Source: a beta proteobacterium L13 (GTDB lineage Bacteria > Pseudomonadota > Gammaproteobacteria > Burkholderiales > Chromobacteriaceae). From it: a DNA stretch of 64,000 nucleotides. Location: the NCBI GenBank assembly GCA_000335715.1, contig AMYZ01000008.1, forward strand, positions 1 to 64,000, given 5' to 3'. Made by a program: the position numbers and the translations under genes. The notes beneath the pieces were generated by a model. The model searched no databases and was not told the origin of the DNA. It worked only from the letters and a program-made list of their open reading frames with translations. Below, piece after piece: positions 17,747-26,741 of the stretch. Each line of letters opens with the position of its first letter. Within the stretch, counting starts at the first letter, position 1.

Positions 17747-19081
17747 CTAGTTGGCCGCAGGGTGCTGCGGCAGGGTCATGGCCATGCGTGCACCGCCCAG
17801 GCTGGCTACGCCGGCGTGGGCATGGCCGCCGTGGTGCAGGGCAATCAGGCGGACAAACGATAGCCCCAGGCCGTGGCCGCCGGTGGCGCGGTCGCGCGAG
17901 CGGTCCAGGCGCTGGAAGGGCTCGAAAATGCGCTCGCGTTCTGCTGCGGGAATACCGGGGCCGTCGTCCTCCACGGCAATGTGCAGTTGGCCGCCGTCCA
18001 GGCTGACGGTCATGTGTACCTGGCTGCCGGCGTACTTGAAGGCGTTCAGCAGCAGGTTGCGCGTGGCCACGTACATCAGTTTGCGGTCGAAGGTGGCGCT
18101 GCCGGGCTGGCAGTCCAGGCCAAGCTGCAGCTGGCCGGGCCGTAGCGGCTGCATCAGGTCGATGAGGTCGTCAAACCATTCGTTCAGGTCCACGGTTTCG
18201 TATTGTAGCGCTACTTCGCCACGATCCAGCCGCGCGTAGCTGAGGCTGATGTTCAGCAGCTCGTCCAGCTCGGTGAGGTCGCGCTCCATGCCTTCGCGGT
18301 ATTGTTGGCGTTCGTCATCGTCTTCCGCCTCGTCCAGCATGGACAGGCCAAAGCGCAGGCGCGCCACCGGGGTGCGCAGCTCGTGCGCCACGGCGTGTGC
18401 CAGCGCCTGGCGGGTTTCCACCTGGCGCTCCAGTGCGGTGGCCATGTCGTTGATGACGCTGCCCAAGGGGGCAAACAAGGGGCTTTTCAGCGTGGCGGCT
18501 CGGGCGGACAAATCGCCCTCTGCCAGTTGGTTGGCGGTGCTGCGCAGGGCGATGAGCGACTGCCAGTGCGGGCGCAGGTTCAGGTAGATCAACACGCCCA
18601 TGGGTAGGCCAAAGAAGCCGAACCACAGCAGGAACAAGCCCCATTCGGTTTGCAGGAAGTTATGTGGCTCGGCCTCCTGGTTGAGCGGGCCTAGCTGCAG
18701 TACCTGGCGCGTACCGGGCAAGGGCGCATACAGCAGCTCGTTGCCGTAATCCAGCCAGCTCTGGCCGCTGGCGAGCCTGGCGCGTGCGTCGTCGCCCAGA
18801 CCGGCGGGTATGGCAGGCAGCAGTTTGATGGGGTAGGCGAACAGCTCGTTGATGGTGGCCAGCTCGGCTGGCCGGCGGGCGGGGGGCTGCGCCAGCAGCT
18901 GGCGCTGGATCATGCGCACGGTGCCATCCATTTGCTGCTCTATGCGGTCGCGGTCGGCGCCGGAGGTCAGGAAGATCAGCAGGGTGACAAAACCCAGTAG
19001 CAGGATGAACTGTACCACCATGGTTTGCACGAAATAGCGGGCAAACAATGCGGCCAACGTGGCGGGTGGTTTCACTCCCAA
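17747..19081 (-). CDS. RstB-like sensor histidine kinase
   Basis: This has 444 residues: TM1 at about 18-38, a periplasmic sensor of about 120 residues, TM2 at about 158-178, HAMP containing LRPHWQSLIALRSTANQLAEGDLSAR, the phospho-His box AHAVAHELRTPVARLRFGL, the ARLDRGEV segment and the ATPase lobe (NLLLNAFKYA, VEDDGPGIP, GGHGLGLSFV). RPHWQ and ARLDR match the RstB family. It overlaps its response regulator by 10 bases. The C-terminus encodes a 10-mer copy (17750) running into the stop codon. Confidence 0.9.
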   Translation of the reverse strand: MGVKPPATLAALFARYFVQTMVVQFILLLGFVTLLIFLTSGADRDRIEQQMDGTVRMIQRQLLAQPPARRPAELATINELFAYPIKLLPAIPAGLGDDARARLASGQSWLDYGNELLYAPLPGTRQVLQLGPLNQEAEPHNFLQTEWGLFLLWFGFFGLPMGVLIYLNLRPHWQSLIALRSTANQLAEGDLSARAATLKSPLFAPLGSVINDMATALERQVETRQALAHAVAHELRTPVARLRFGLSMLDEAEDDDERQQYREGMERDLTELDELLNISLSYARLDRGEVALQYETVDLNEWFDDLIDLMQPLRPGQLQLGLDCQPGSATFDRKLMYVATRNLLLNAFKYAGSQVHMTVSLDGGQLHIAVEDDGPGIPAAERERIFEPFQRLDRSRDRATGGHGLGLSFVRLIALHHGGHAHAGVASLGGARMAMTLPQHPAAN

Positions 19082-19773
19082 TCGCTCCGCGAGAACAGGT
19101 AGCCTTTGCCGCGCACGGTCTTGATGCGCGTTGGCGTATCGGGGTTATCGCCCAGCTTTTTGCGCAGGCGCGAGATGCGGGCGTCGATGGAACGGTCCAG
19201 CCCGTCAAAGCCTATACCGCGCAGCGCATTCATGATGTCGTCGCGCGACAGGATTTCACCGGCGTGGCTGGCCAGCAGCCACAGCAGGTCGAATTCGGCG
19301 GTGGTGAGCTCCAGCGTGTCGCTACCCAGTGCGGCCTCGCGGGTCGCCTGGCTGATGGTGAACTGGCCAAACACGATGCGGCCCTCTTCGCTGGCCTGGC
19401 TGCTTTCGCCTTCGCTACGGCGTAGCAGGGCGCGGATGCGCGCCAGCAGCCGCCGCGGCTCTACCGGTTTGGTGAGGTAGTCGTCGGCACCGAGCTCCAG
19501 CCCCAGGATTTCGTCGATTTCCTCGTCGCGCGCGGTCATCATCAGGATGCGGCCATGGTAGCGCGGGCGGATATCGCGGCAGACTTCAAAGCCGTCCTTG
19601 CCCGGCAGCATCACGTCCAGTATGACCAGATCCGGGTTTTCCGCCAGGATCTGCTCGGCTGCGGTATCGCCCCTGCCATGATGCAGTACCTCGTAACCGT
19701 GCTTGCTCAGATAGACGCGTACCAGGTCGGCCAGGCGTTGGTCATCTTCTACTAGTAACAGGCGTGGGGGCAT
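19072..19773 (-). CDS. OmpR/RstA-family response regulator
   Basis: This has 233 residues: a receiver domain (acidic EDD at 9-11, phospho-Asp in VILDVMLPGKDG about residue 52, K in LTKPVEP) and a winged-helix DNA-binding domain ending RTVRGKGYLFSRSDWE. It is the first gene of a two-gene operon with the kinase. Targets are unknown; the flanking OMP genes are natural candidates. Confidence 0.93.
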   Translation of the reverse strand: MPPRLLLVEDDQRLADLVRVYLSKHGYEVLHHGRGDTAAEQILAENPDLVILDVMLPGKDGFEVCRDIRPRYHGRILMMTARDEEIDEILGLELGADDYLTKPVEPRRLLARIRALLRRSEGESSQASEEGRIVFGQFTISQATREAALGSDTLELTTAEFDLLWLLASHAGEILSRDDIMNALRGIGFDGLDRSIDARISRLRKKLGDNPDTPTRIKTVRGKGYLFSRSDWE

Positions 19774-19814
19774 ACGGGGTCTCGTGTCGGTGGGTGAAAG
19801 GGGGCGATAAATGC

Positions 19815-19838
19815 AAAACAGCCCGCCAGGCGGGCTGT
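19815..19838 (-). terminator. Terminator of the downstream-facing OMP gene
   Basis: ACAGCCCGC and GCGGGCTGT (within 19818-19838) form a GC-rich stem. On the minus strand it ends in TTTT (complement of AAAA at 19815-19818). It sits 20 bases past the stop of the minus-strand OMP gene. Confidence 0.75.
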
Positions 19839-19857
19839 TGTGTCAGGCATGCCGCTA

Positions 19858-20424
19858 TCAGTAATGATAGGTGATGCCACCGCTCAGGCGGGTACCGGAG
19901 TGAGTATCTTCCTGGCCGCCGGTGCTGGATTTTACCTTGCCGGTCTGGGCGATTTCTACAAAAGCACGCAGATCGGGCTGAATCTGGGATTCTACGCCAA
20001 TGCCGATCACCGGTACGGTTTTACGCGCCTTGAAGCTGTTGGCACCGGTAGTTTTGCTTTCTACGCGCGCCATGCCGGCACGGCCGTACAGGCCCAGTTT
20101 TTCGTTAAGCGGCAGGTGGCCAATGGCGCTGACACCTACGCTGGACAGCTCGGATTCCACTTTGCTGCCGTTGCTGAGGGTACGCTCGCTTTTACCGTAG
20201 TTCTGGTAGTCCAGCTCCCAGGACAGCTTGTCGTGGCTGTAGAAGCCGGCGCGCAGGCCGTAGCCGTTGCCGTTGTTGTCTGTCTTGGTGGTGGTGTAGC
20301 CAGGCATTGTGACGCTGTGACGGCTCAGGGACAGGTTGCCGCCAATGTATTCGTCTTTGCTGCTGTCCACTGCGTAGGCAGCCAGCGGAGCCAGCAGGGC
20401 CAGCAGTAGCAGGTTCTTTTTCAT
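19858..20424 (-). CDS. Small outer-membrane beta-barrel protein
   Basis: This 188-residue protein has a signal peptide (MKKNLLLLALLAPLAAYA) and a repeated strand pattern ending GGITYHY with a terminal aromatic. It belongs to the same general family as the gene at 16982 but is clearly diverged from it. A barrel of about eight strands is expected. It is separated from the response regulator by a terminator, so it is a separate transcript. Confidence 0.82.
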   Translation of the reverse strand: MKKNLLLLALLAPLAAYAVDSSKDEYIGGNLSLSRHSVTMPGYTTTKTDNNGNGYGLRAGFYSHDKLSWELDYQNYGKSERTLSNGSKVESELSSVGVSAIGHLPLNEKLGLYGRAGMARVESKTTGANSFKARKTVPVIGIGVESQIQPDLRAFVEIAQTGKVKSSTGGQEDTHSGTRLSGGITYHY

Positions 20425-20541
20425 GTTGATGCTCCATGCGTTGGGGGGTAGTGCTGCATGTTAGTAGCAAGCTGTGCCTGCCGCAATATGACTTGGGTAT
20501 GCTTTTTTGCTACTAGTTATTTCGATAGATACTCTCTGAAA

Positions 20542-21480
20542 TTACAGCCAGAAGCGCGTGCGTTGGCGGTGTGCGGCCAACAGCTGCTGGAAAACCCCCG
20601 GGTCTTTGGTAAAGGTCAGCTCGCCGCTAGCAGGCTGGTGGAAGTCCAGCAAGCGCGATACCCAGAAGCGTAGTGCCCCCGCGCGCAGCATCACCGGCCA
20701 GGCATCGGCTTCGCTGGCGTTGAGCGGGCGCACGGCCTGATAGCCGGCCAGCAAGGCGCTGGCCAGGGTATCGTCGATGCTGCCGTCCGGCAGGCGGGCC
20801 CAGTCGTTCACGGCAATGGCGATGTCGTATAGCAGGATGTCGTTGCAGGCGTAGTAGAAGTCGATAAAACCGGCAATGCGGTCGCCATCCATCAGCACGT
20901 TGTCTTTGAACAGGTCGGCGTGGATCACGCCCTGTGGCAAGAAGTCGAAGCGATGGCTGGCCTGGAAGGCGATCTCGTCGCGCAGCATGGCGGCGTCGGC
21001 TGCGGGCATGGCGTCGTATAGCGTGCTGGCAGTGTGTGCCCACCAGGCCGGGCCGCGCGGGTTATCCATGCGCAGCGGGAAGGTCGCGCCAGCCATGTGC
21101 ATTTGTGCCAGCATTTCACCCACCGCGTGGCACTGTGCCGTATTGGGGGCGCTGACATCGCTACCGTGCAGGCAGCTCACCAGGCAGGCGGGCTTGCCGG
21201 CCAGCAGCGAGGCAAACTGGTCGTTGTGGTCGGCAATCGGCGCCGGGCAGGCGACGCCGTGGCGCGACAGGTGGCTTTTGAGCTGCAGGAAATACGGCAG
21301 CTCTTCCAGCCGCAGTACCTCGAACAGCGTCAGCACATAGCGGCCGTGCGTGGTGGTGACAAAGTAGTTGGTATTGGTGATGCCGGCGGCGATGCCTTTG
21401 AGTTCTACCAGCTCGCCCAGCGCGTAGCGCTGCAGCCAGGCCTGCATGTCGTCGTTGGAAACCGAGGTGTACACGGACAT
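20542..21480 (-). CDS. thrB: Homoserine kinase, aminoglycoside phosphotransferase (type II) fold
   Basis: This phosphorylates L-homoserine with ATP in threonine synthesis. It has 312 residues. The N-terminal MSVYTSVSNDDMQAWLQRYALGEL and the GITNTNYFV loop are family hallmarks. The catalytic loop is QGVIHADLFKDNVL, with the DFYYA metal site following. This is the betaproteobacterial/pseudomonad ThrB, unrelated to the GHMP-type enzyme of E. coli. It is the last gene of the LOG-DUF2782-thrB run. The 10-mer at 20572 lies near its 3' end. Confidence 0.95.
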   Translation of the reverse strand: MSVYTSVSNDDMQAWLQRYALGELVELKGIAAGITNTNYFVTTTHGRYVLTLFEVLRLEELPYFLQLKSHLSRHGVACPAPIADHNDQFASLLAGKPACLVSCLHGSDVSAPNTAQCHAVGEMLAQMHMAGATFPLRMDNPRGPAWWAHTASTLYDAMPAADAAMLRDEIAFQASHRFDFLPQGVIHADLFKDNVLMDGDRIAGFIDFYYACNDILLYDIAIAVNDWARLPDGSIDDTLASALLAGYQAVRPLNASEADAWPVMLRAGALRFWVSRLLDFHQPASGELTFTKDPGVFQQLLAAHRQRTRFWL

Positions 21481-21489
21481 GGCGGCCTC

Positions 21490-21795
21490 CTAGAACGTCA
21501 TCAGCACCCAGCGCGGGGTAACCTGCTGCTGGGAAGGGGAAACACGCTGCATCACGCCTTTGCCGTCTTCATCCATCATGAAGTAGGCCGGTGCACCCTG
21601 CGGGGTGACTTTCACCATATAGACCTTGCCGTTCATCCGGTATTCTTCCACGGTGTCCGGGCCGTTCTGGTAAACGCGAACTTCCGGCTGCGGGCCGCTG
21701 AGCGTGGCCGGTGGTGGCGGGACGGTGGCGGGGGGCGTATCGGCGTAAGCCGCGAGCGAGGCTGCCATAAGGGTAGCCAGCAAAAGGCGCTGCAT
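21490..21795 (-). CDS. DUF2782 periplasmic protein
   Basis: This 101-residue protein has a signal peptide (to about residue 18), a Pro-rich linker and the DUF2782 core (VRVYQNGPDTVEEYRMNGKVYMVKVTPQGAPAYFMMD). The function is unknown. In betaproteobacteria this family is repeatedly found beside thrB and polA, as here. The gap to thrB is 9 bases, indicating an operon. Confidence 0.88.
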   Translation of the reverse strand: MQRLLLATLMAASLAAYADTPPATVPPPPATLSGPQPEVRVYQNGPDTVEEYRMNGKVYMVKVTPQGAPAYFMMDEDGKGVMQRVSPSQQQVTPRWVLMTF

Positions 21796-21826
21796 GAGGG
21801 TTTCCTTGGTCCTGGGCTTGGTGGCG

Positions 21827-21842
21827 GGGGGCTGTTGCCCCC
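21827..21842. repeat. Short hairpin between LOG and DUF2782 genes
   Basis: GGGGGC (21827-21832) pairs with GCCCCC (21837-21842) around TGTT. There is no T-run. It lies in the 62-base gap and may modulate expression of the downstream pair. Confidence 0.35.
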
Positions 21843-21857
21843 TCTGTCAGGCCAATT

Positions 21858-22586
21858 CTACAGGTTTAGCAGCTGTTCGCGCTCTTCCGGCAGCGTTTCG
21901 AAGCCGCGCGTTTCGTAAAAACGGAAAATGGTTTCCACGATTTCCTGCGGGTCGTCGATCAGCTGCAGCAGGTCGAGGTCGGCCGGGTTGATCATGCCGT
22001 CGCCGGCCAGGCGCTGGCGTACCCAGTCCAGCAGCCCGCCCCAGAAAGCGCTGCCACACAGGATGATGGGCATCTTGCGGCTCTTGCCGGTCTGGATCAG
22101 CGTCAGTGCCTCGAACATCTCGTCCAGCGTGCCAAAGCCGCCCGGCATCACCACATAGGCCAGTGCGTGTTTGACAAACATCACCTTGCGGCTGAAGAAG
22201 TGGTCGAATTTCAGGCTAAGGTCCTGGTACTCGTTGGGGCGCTGCTCGTGCGGCAGCACGATGTTCAGGCCCACCGACGGGCTCTTGCCGTAAAAGGCGC
22301 CCTTGTTGGCCGCTTCCATGATGCCGGGGCCGCCGCCGGAGATCACCGAAAAACCGGCGTCGGAAAGCAGGCGGGCGATGTCCTCGGTGAGCTTATAATA
22401 CGGGTGGTCACGCGGCGTTCGTGCGCTGCCAAAGATGCTTACTGCAGGTGTAATGGTTTGCAGCTCTTCGGCGGATTCGACGAATTCCGACAAAATCTTC
22501 ATCACGTGCCACGCTTCGCGCGCCCGGAAGCGTTGCATCATCGCGTAACGGTCGCTTGTTTGCGGTAATTTATCGTGCAAGCCCAT
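21858..22586 (-). CDS. LOG-family protein (putative nucleotide 5'-monophosphate phosphoribohydrolase)
   Basis: This 242-residue Rossmann-fold protein has the LOG signature PGGFGTLDEMFE (about 165-176) and the upstream SGGGPGIMEAANKGA. Family members hydrolyse nucleotide or cytokinin-riboside monophosphates; this is often misannotated as lysine decarboxylase. The longer form with an N-terminal extension (MGLHDKLPQTSDRYAMMQRF) is typical of proteobacterial TIGR00730-type proteins. It is divergent from polA with a 19-base gap. Confidence 0.9.
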   Translation of the reverse strand: MGLHDKLPQTSDRYAMMQRFRAREAWHVMKILSEFVESAEELQTITPAVSIFGSARTPRDHPYYKLTEDIARLLSDAGFSVISGGGPGIMEAANKGAFYGKSPSVGLNIVLPHEQRPNEYQDLSLKFDHFFSRKVMFVKHALAYVVMPGGFGTLDEMFEALTLIQTGKSRKMPIILCGSAFWGGLLDWVRQRLAGDGMINPADLDLLQLIDDPQEIVETIFRFYETRGFETLPEEREQLLNL

Positions 22587-22605
22587 ACCTTAGCCCTTTT
22601 TGATT

Positions 22606-25410
22606 ATGAAAACCCTGTTATTGATCGATGGCTCTTCTTATTTGTATCGCGCCTTTCACGCGATGCCCGACTTGCGTTCGCCGCAGGGGGAGCCCACCGG
22701 TGCCATCTACGGCATGGTGAACATGCTGGCCCGTTTGGAAAAGGAAGTCCAATTCGATTATAGCGCCTGCATATTCGACGCCAAGGGCAAGACTTTCCGC
22801 GACGAGCTGTACCCCGAATACAAAGCCAACCGCCCGTCCATGCCGGCCGAGCTGGCCGCGCAGATCGAGACCGTGCACGAGGTGGTGCGCGCCAGTGGCT
22901 GGCCGCTGTTGATGGTGGAAGGCGTGGAGGCCGACGATGTCATCGGCACGCTGGCGCGCCAGGCCGAGGCCGTCGGCTTGCAGGTGATCATCTCCACCGG
23001 CGACAAGGACATGGCGCAGCTGGTAACGCCCGCCGTCAGCCTGGTCAATACCATGACCAACGAAAACCTGGACGAAGCCGGCGTGAAGGAAAAGTTCGGC
23101 GTGCCGCCGAACCTGATCATCGACTACCTGACGCTGATCGGCGACAAGGTGGACAACGTGCCGGGCGTGGATAAATGCGGCCCGAAGACGGCGGTGAAAT
23201 GGCTGGAACAGTACGGCTCGCTGGCGGCGGTGATGGAGAATGCGGCCAACGTGGGTGGCAAGGTGGGCGAAAACCTTCGCGCCGTGCTGGACTGGCTGCC
23301 GCGCGGGCGCGAGCTGATCACCATCAAGTGCGATGTGGAGCTGTACCACGAGCTGCCGCAAGGCATGGACAGCCTGCGCCACGGCAGCAAGCAGTATGCA
23401 CAGCTGGCGGTGCTGTTTGCCCAGTGCGGCTTCCGCACCTTCCTGCGCGAGGTGAACGACAAGCTGGGCGGTGCGGTAGCGGCCAACCCTGTGCCGGTGC
23501 AGGCACCGTTGCACGTCAGCGGCAGCCTGTTCGGCGACGAGCTGGACACCGTGTCGGCCATTGCCGCCGGCATCGAGCCGCAGCTGCCGCCGCCGCCGGC
23601 AGTGGAACGCCACTATGAGACCATTCTCACCCAGGCCCAGCTGGACGCCTGGCTGCACAAGCTAGCCAGCGCCGAGGTAGTGTCGGTGGACACCGAAACC
23701 ACCAGCCTGGACCCGATGCAGGCGCGCATTGTCGGCCTCAGCTTTGCTGTGCAGGCGGGCGAAGCCGCCTACCTGCCGCTGGCGCACTGCGGCCCGGACG
23801 CGCCGCAGCAGCTGGACTTTGACGCCACCCTGGCGCAGCTCAAACCGTGGCTGGAAGACGCCAGCCGGCCCAAGCTGGGGCAGAACCTGAAGTACGACCG
23901 CCACGTGCTGGCCAACCACGGCATTACCTTGCGCGGGGTGGTGGACGATACGCTGCTGGGGTCTTATGTGATCGAAAGCCACGAGCGCCACGGCATGGAC
24001 GACCTGGCGCGCCGCCACCTGGGCGAAACCACCGTTACCTACGAGGAAATCTGCGGCAAGGGCGCCAAACAGATCGGCTTTGCAGAAGTGGCGGTAGAGG
24101 TGGCGGCCAACTACGCCGCCGAAGACGCCGACATCACCCTGCGCCTGGCACAGCACTTTGCCCCACAGCTTGCCGGTGCGCTGGGCAGTGTGTACCGCGA
24201 CATGGAGCTGCCGGTGGCCGAGGTGCTGTTTGCCATGGAGCGCACCGGCGTGCTGATCGACCGCGACAAGTTGGCCGCACAGAGCCACCAGCTGGGCAGT
24301 GAGATGCTGCAGCTGGAGCAGCAGGCTTACGAGCAGGCCGGCCAGCCGTTCAACCTGAACTCGCCCAAGCAGCTGCAGGAAATCCTGTTCGGCAAGCTGG
24401 GTATCCCCACCAAGGGCGTGCGCAAAACGCCGTCGGGTGGCTTCTCTACCGACGAGGAAGTGCTGGAAAAACTGGCGCTGGACCACCCGCTGCCCAAGCT
24501 GATTCTGCAGTACCGCGGCCTGGCCAAGCTGAAGTCCACCTACACCGACAAGCTGCCGACGCTGATTAATCCACAGACTGGCCGCGTGCACACCACTTAT
24601 GCACAGGCAGTGGCCATTACCGGCCGCCTGGCCAGCAGCGAACCCAATCTGCAGAACATTCCGGTGCGTACCGCCGAAGGCCGCCGCGTGCGCGAGGCCT
24701 TCATCGCCCAGCCAGGGTTCGTGATTGTCAGCGCCGACTATTCGCAGATCGAGCTGCGCATCATGGCGCATCTGTCTGCCGATGAAGGCATGCTGGCCGC
24801 CTTTGCCAGTGGCGAGGACATTCACAAGGCCACCGCCGCCGAGGTGTTCGGCACCCCGCTGGCCGAGGTCAGCAGCGAGCAGCGCCGCGCCGCCAAGGCC
24901 ATCAACTTCGGCCTGATCTACGGCATGGGCAAATACGGCCTGGCCTCGCAGTTGGGTATTAGCAACGACGCAGCGCAGCTGTATATCGACAGCTACTTCC
25001 GCAAATACCCCGGCGTGGCCGACTACATGCAGCGTACCCGCGAGCAGGCCGCCGAGCAGGGCTATGTAGAGACGGTATTCGGCCGCCGCCTGTACCTGCC
25101 GGACATCCGCGCCGGCAACCAGGCACGCCGCGCCGGCGCCGAGCGCGCCGCCATCAACGCGCCGATGCAGGGCACCGCCGCCGACCTGATCAAGCTGGCG
25201 ATGATCGCGGTACAAGGCTGGCTGCTGCAGGACGGCCTGCGCAGCCGCCTGATCATGCAGGTACACGATGAACTGGTGCTGGAAGTGGCGCAGGACGAGC
25301 TGGACCTGGTGCGTACCCGCCTGCCGCAGCTGATGGCCGGTGTGGCGGCGCTGAAGGTGCCGCTGCTGGCCGAAGTGGGCGTAGGCGATAGCTGGGAAGC
25401 GGCGCACTAA
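22606..25410 (+). CDS. polA: DNA polymerase I
   Basis: This 934-residue repair/Okazaki-fragment polymerase starts at the ATG at 22606 (MKTLLLIDGSSYLYRAFHAM). Its 5' nuclease domain spans about 1-300 (ISTGDKDMAQL, DYLTLIGDKVDNVPGVDKCGPKTA). The 3'-5' exonuclease domain spans about 335-530 and retains its metal-binding Asp and Glu (SVDTETTSLDP, about 361-363), so proofreading is probably active. The polymerase domain holds motifs A (ADYSQIELRIMAHLS), B (RRAAKAINFGLIYGMG) and C (QVHDELVLEV). Two 10-mer copies (23241 minus, 24270 plus) lie within it. Confidence 0.98.
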   Translation: MKTLLLIDGSSYLYRAFHAMPDLRSPQGEPTGAIYGMVNMLARLEKEVQFDYSACIFDAKGKTFRDELYPEYKANRPSMPAELAAQIETVHEVVRASGWPLLMVEGVEADDVIGTLARQAEAVGLQVIISTGDKDMAQLVTPAVSLVNTMTNENLDEAGVKEKFGVPPNLIIDYLTLIGDKVDNVPGVDKCGPKTAVKWLEQYGSLAAVMENAANVGGKVGENLRAVLDWLPRGRELITIKCDVELYHELPQGMDSLRHGSKQYAQLAVLFAQCGFRTFLREVNDKLGGAVAANPVPVQAPLHVSGSLFGDELDTVSAIAAGIEPQLPPPPAVERHYETILTQAQLDAWLHKLASAEVVSVDTETTSLDPMQARIVGLSFAVQAGEAAYLPLAHCGPDAPQQLDFDATLAQLKPWLEDASRPKLGQNLKYDRHVLANHGITLRGVVDDTLLGSYVIESHERHGMDDLARRHLGETTVTYEEICGKGAKQIGFAEVAVEVAANYAAEDADITLRLAQHFAPQLAGALGSVYRDMELPVAEVLFAMERTGVLIDRDKLAAQSHQLGSEMLQLEQQAYEQAGQPFNLNSPKQLQEILFGKLGIPTKGVRKTPSGGFSTDEEVLEKLALDHPLPKLILQYRGLAKLKSTYTDKLPTLINPQTGRVHTTYAQAVAITGRLASSEPNLQNIPVRTAEGRRVREAFIAQPGFVIVSADYSQIELRIMAHLSADEGMLAAFASGEDIHKATAAEVFGTPLAEVSSEQRRAAKAINFGLIYGMGKYGLASQLGISNDAAQLYIDSYFRKYPGVADYMQRTREQAAEQGYVETVFGRRLYLPDIRAGNQARRAGAERAAINAPMQGTAADLIKLAMIAVQGWLLQDGLRSRLIMQVHDELVLEVAQDELDLVRTRLPQLMAGVAALKVPLLAEVGVGDSWEAAH

Positions 25411-25428
25411 GCCCGGCCTGGGTGGATG

Positions 25429-25465
25429 ACAAAGCCTGTTTGTTCGCAAACAGGCTTTGTTTTGT
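25429..25465 (+). terminator. polA terminator with UUCG tetraloop
   Basis: ACAAAGCCTGTTTG (25429-25442) pairs exactly with CAAACAGGCTTTGT (25447-25460) around TTCG, followed by TTTGT. A 14-bp stem with a stable tetraloop begins 18 bases after the polA stop. Confidence 0.9.
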
Positions 25466-25607
25466 CTGCGGGATAGCGGCGCACGTACAGGTAAAGGCTT
25501 GGGTGGCATATGGCCTGCCAGGCGCTTGGTGCACCGAGGTTGGCCGCAGCGGCGTGAGGGGCTGCGCTATAACGCAGTAAGTCTGTTTATCGGGGCCTGC
25601 GCTTGCC

Positions 25608-26741
25608 ATGATCGATGTCCATATTCTGCCCATCGCCCTCACCATTATCCTGGTGGGCTGGAGCAGCTGGCGTTTTGCCGCCAGCCAGGCAGAGCTGGTG
25701 CGGGAGCGGCGTATCTGGCTGCAAGGCTGTTTGTGTATTGCCGCAGGTTTGGTGGTGGAGGCACAGCCCGTGCTGAGCTGGCGCTGGCTGGATGCGCTGA
25801 GCATGGGGCTGCTGCTCGGTGGGTATCAGCAGTTCGCTCTGGTGCTGGCCAGCCTGCAGGGGCGGCGGCTTACGTACTGGGCTGATGGTGTGCTGTGTTT
25901 GCTGAGCGTACTGGCGAATACCCCCTTGCTGCCTGAATACTGGGCCTTGCTGTGGAATACCTTGGCACTGGGTGTCGTGTTTGCCCGTCTTTCCTGGCTG
26001 CACTGGCAGATCGAGCGGCTTATCCGCCATGGCTACCCCATTCTTACCACGCTATATGCCCTGGGGGCGGTAACGTTCTGTCTGAGGTTGGCCGTACTGG
26101 GCTGGCTGGCCGAGTTCACGCTCTTGATGGAGGTGGCCGACCCGCTGTTATACCTGTTTGTCTCGACCGCCACGATTTATGGCAGCTTCGGTTTCTTGAT
26201 GGTGATCTTGCGGCGGCGCACCCAGCATCTGGTGCGCGAAACCTTGCAAGACAGCCTGACCGGAGCCCTGAACCGCCGTGGTCTGGATGAGGCTTTGCTA
26301 CAGCTGCGCCAGAGGGTGCCGCCGTACCGGCATGTGGCCATTGCCATGCTGGATGTGGATCATTTCAAGCAAGTCAACGATCGCCATGGCCATGCGGCGG
26401 GGGATGAAGTGCTGCGGCAACTGGCACGGTTTGTCTGCCAGTCGCTGCGCGAACAGGATGTGTTTGCCCGCTATGGCGGGGAAGAGTTTTGCCTGTTGTT
26501 ACCGGGTGTCAGCCTGGCGGACGCGCAATACAAGCTCGACAGCTTGCGCGAGCAGTTTGCCCGTTTTCCCGTGGCGGCCGGGCAGGCGGTGCTGTGCTGT
26601 ACCTTTTCGGCGGGGCTGGTGTGCTGGGACGAGGTCGAGGTGAATCCGGAAAAATTACTGCACCAGGCAGATGACCTGCTTTACGCAGCCAAGCGTGCCG
26701 GGCGCAATTGCGTCATGGTGGCCGCCCCGCACGGCGATTAG
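25608..26741 (+). CDS. Membrane-anchored diguanylate cyclase (GGDEF)
   Basis: This has 377 residues. The N-terminal ~205 residues hold about six to seven hydrophobic segments (for example IALTIILVGWSSW, GLLLGGYQQFALVLASL, LLYLFVSTATIYGSFGFLMVIL), a 7TM-like sensor, followed by a GGDEF domain starting at DSLTGALNRRGLDEAL with the active motif RYGGEEFCLLLPG. It probably makes c-di-GMP from GTP. The inhibitory RxxD site is not obvious. A near-match of the 10-mer (GTTGGCCGTA) is at 26087. The 3' end overlaps the convergent GGDEF gene by 4 bases. Confidence 0.9.
   Translation: MIDVHILPIALTIILVGWSSWRFAASQAELVRERRIWLQGCLCIAAGLVVEAQPVLSWRWLDALSMGLLLGGYQQFALVLASLQGRRLTYWADGVLCLLSVLANTPLLPEYWALLWNTLALGVVFARLSWLHWQIERLIRHGYPILTTLYALGAVTFCLRLAVLGWLAEFTLLMEVADPLLYLFVSTATIYGSFGFLMVILRRRTQHLVRETLQDSLTGALNRRGLDEALLQLRQRVPPYRHVAIAMLDVDHFKQVNDRHGHAAGDEVLRQLARFVCQSLREQDVFARYGGEEFCLLLPGVSLADAQYKLDSLREQFARFPVAAGQAVLCCTFSAGLVCWDEVEVNPEKLLHQADDLLYAAKRAGRNCVMVAAPHGD

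Noticed and set aside
23662-25509. 615-codon open frame on the minus strand of polA
   Set aside because: It is a GC-rich shadow frame opposite an intact polA with all motifs; the translation is His/Gln/Ala-rich without domains or ribosome site.
26738-26741. Frameshift fusion of the two GGDEF genes
   Set aside because: They are on opposite strands and both have complete C-termini, so the overlap is a tail-to-tail junction.
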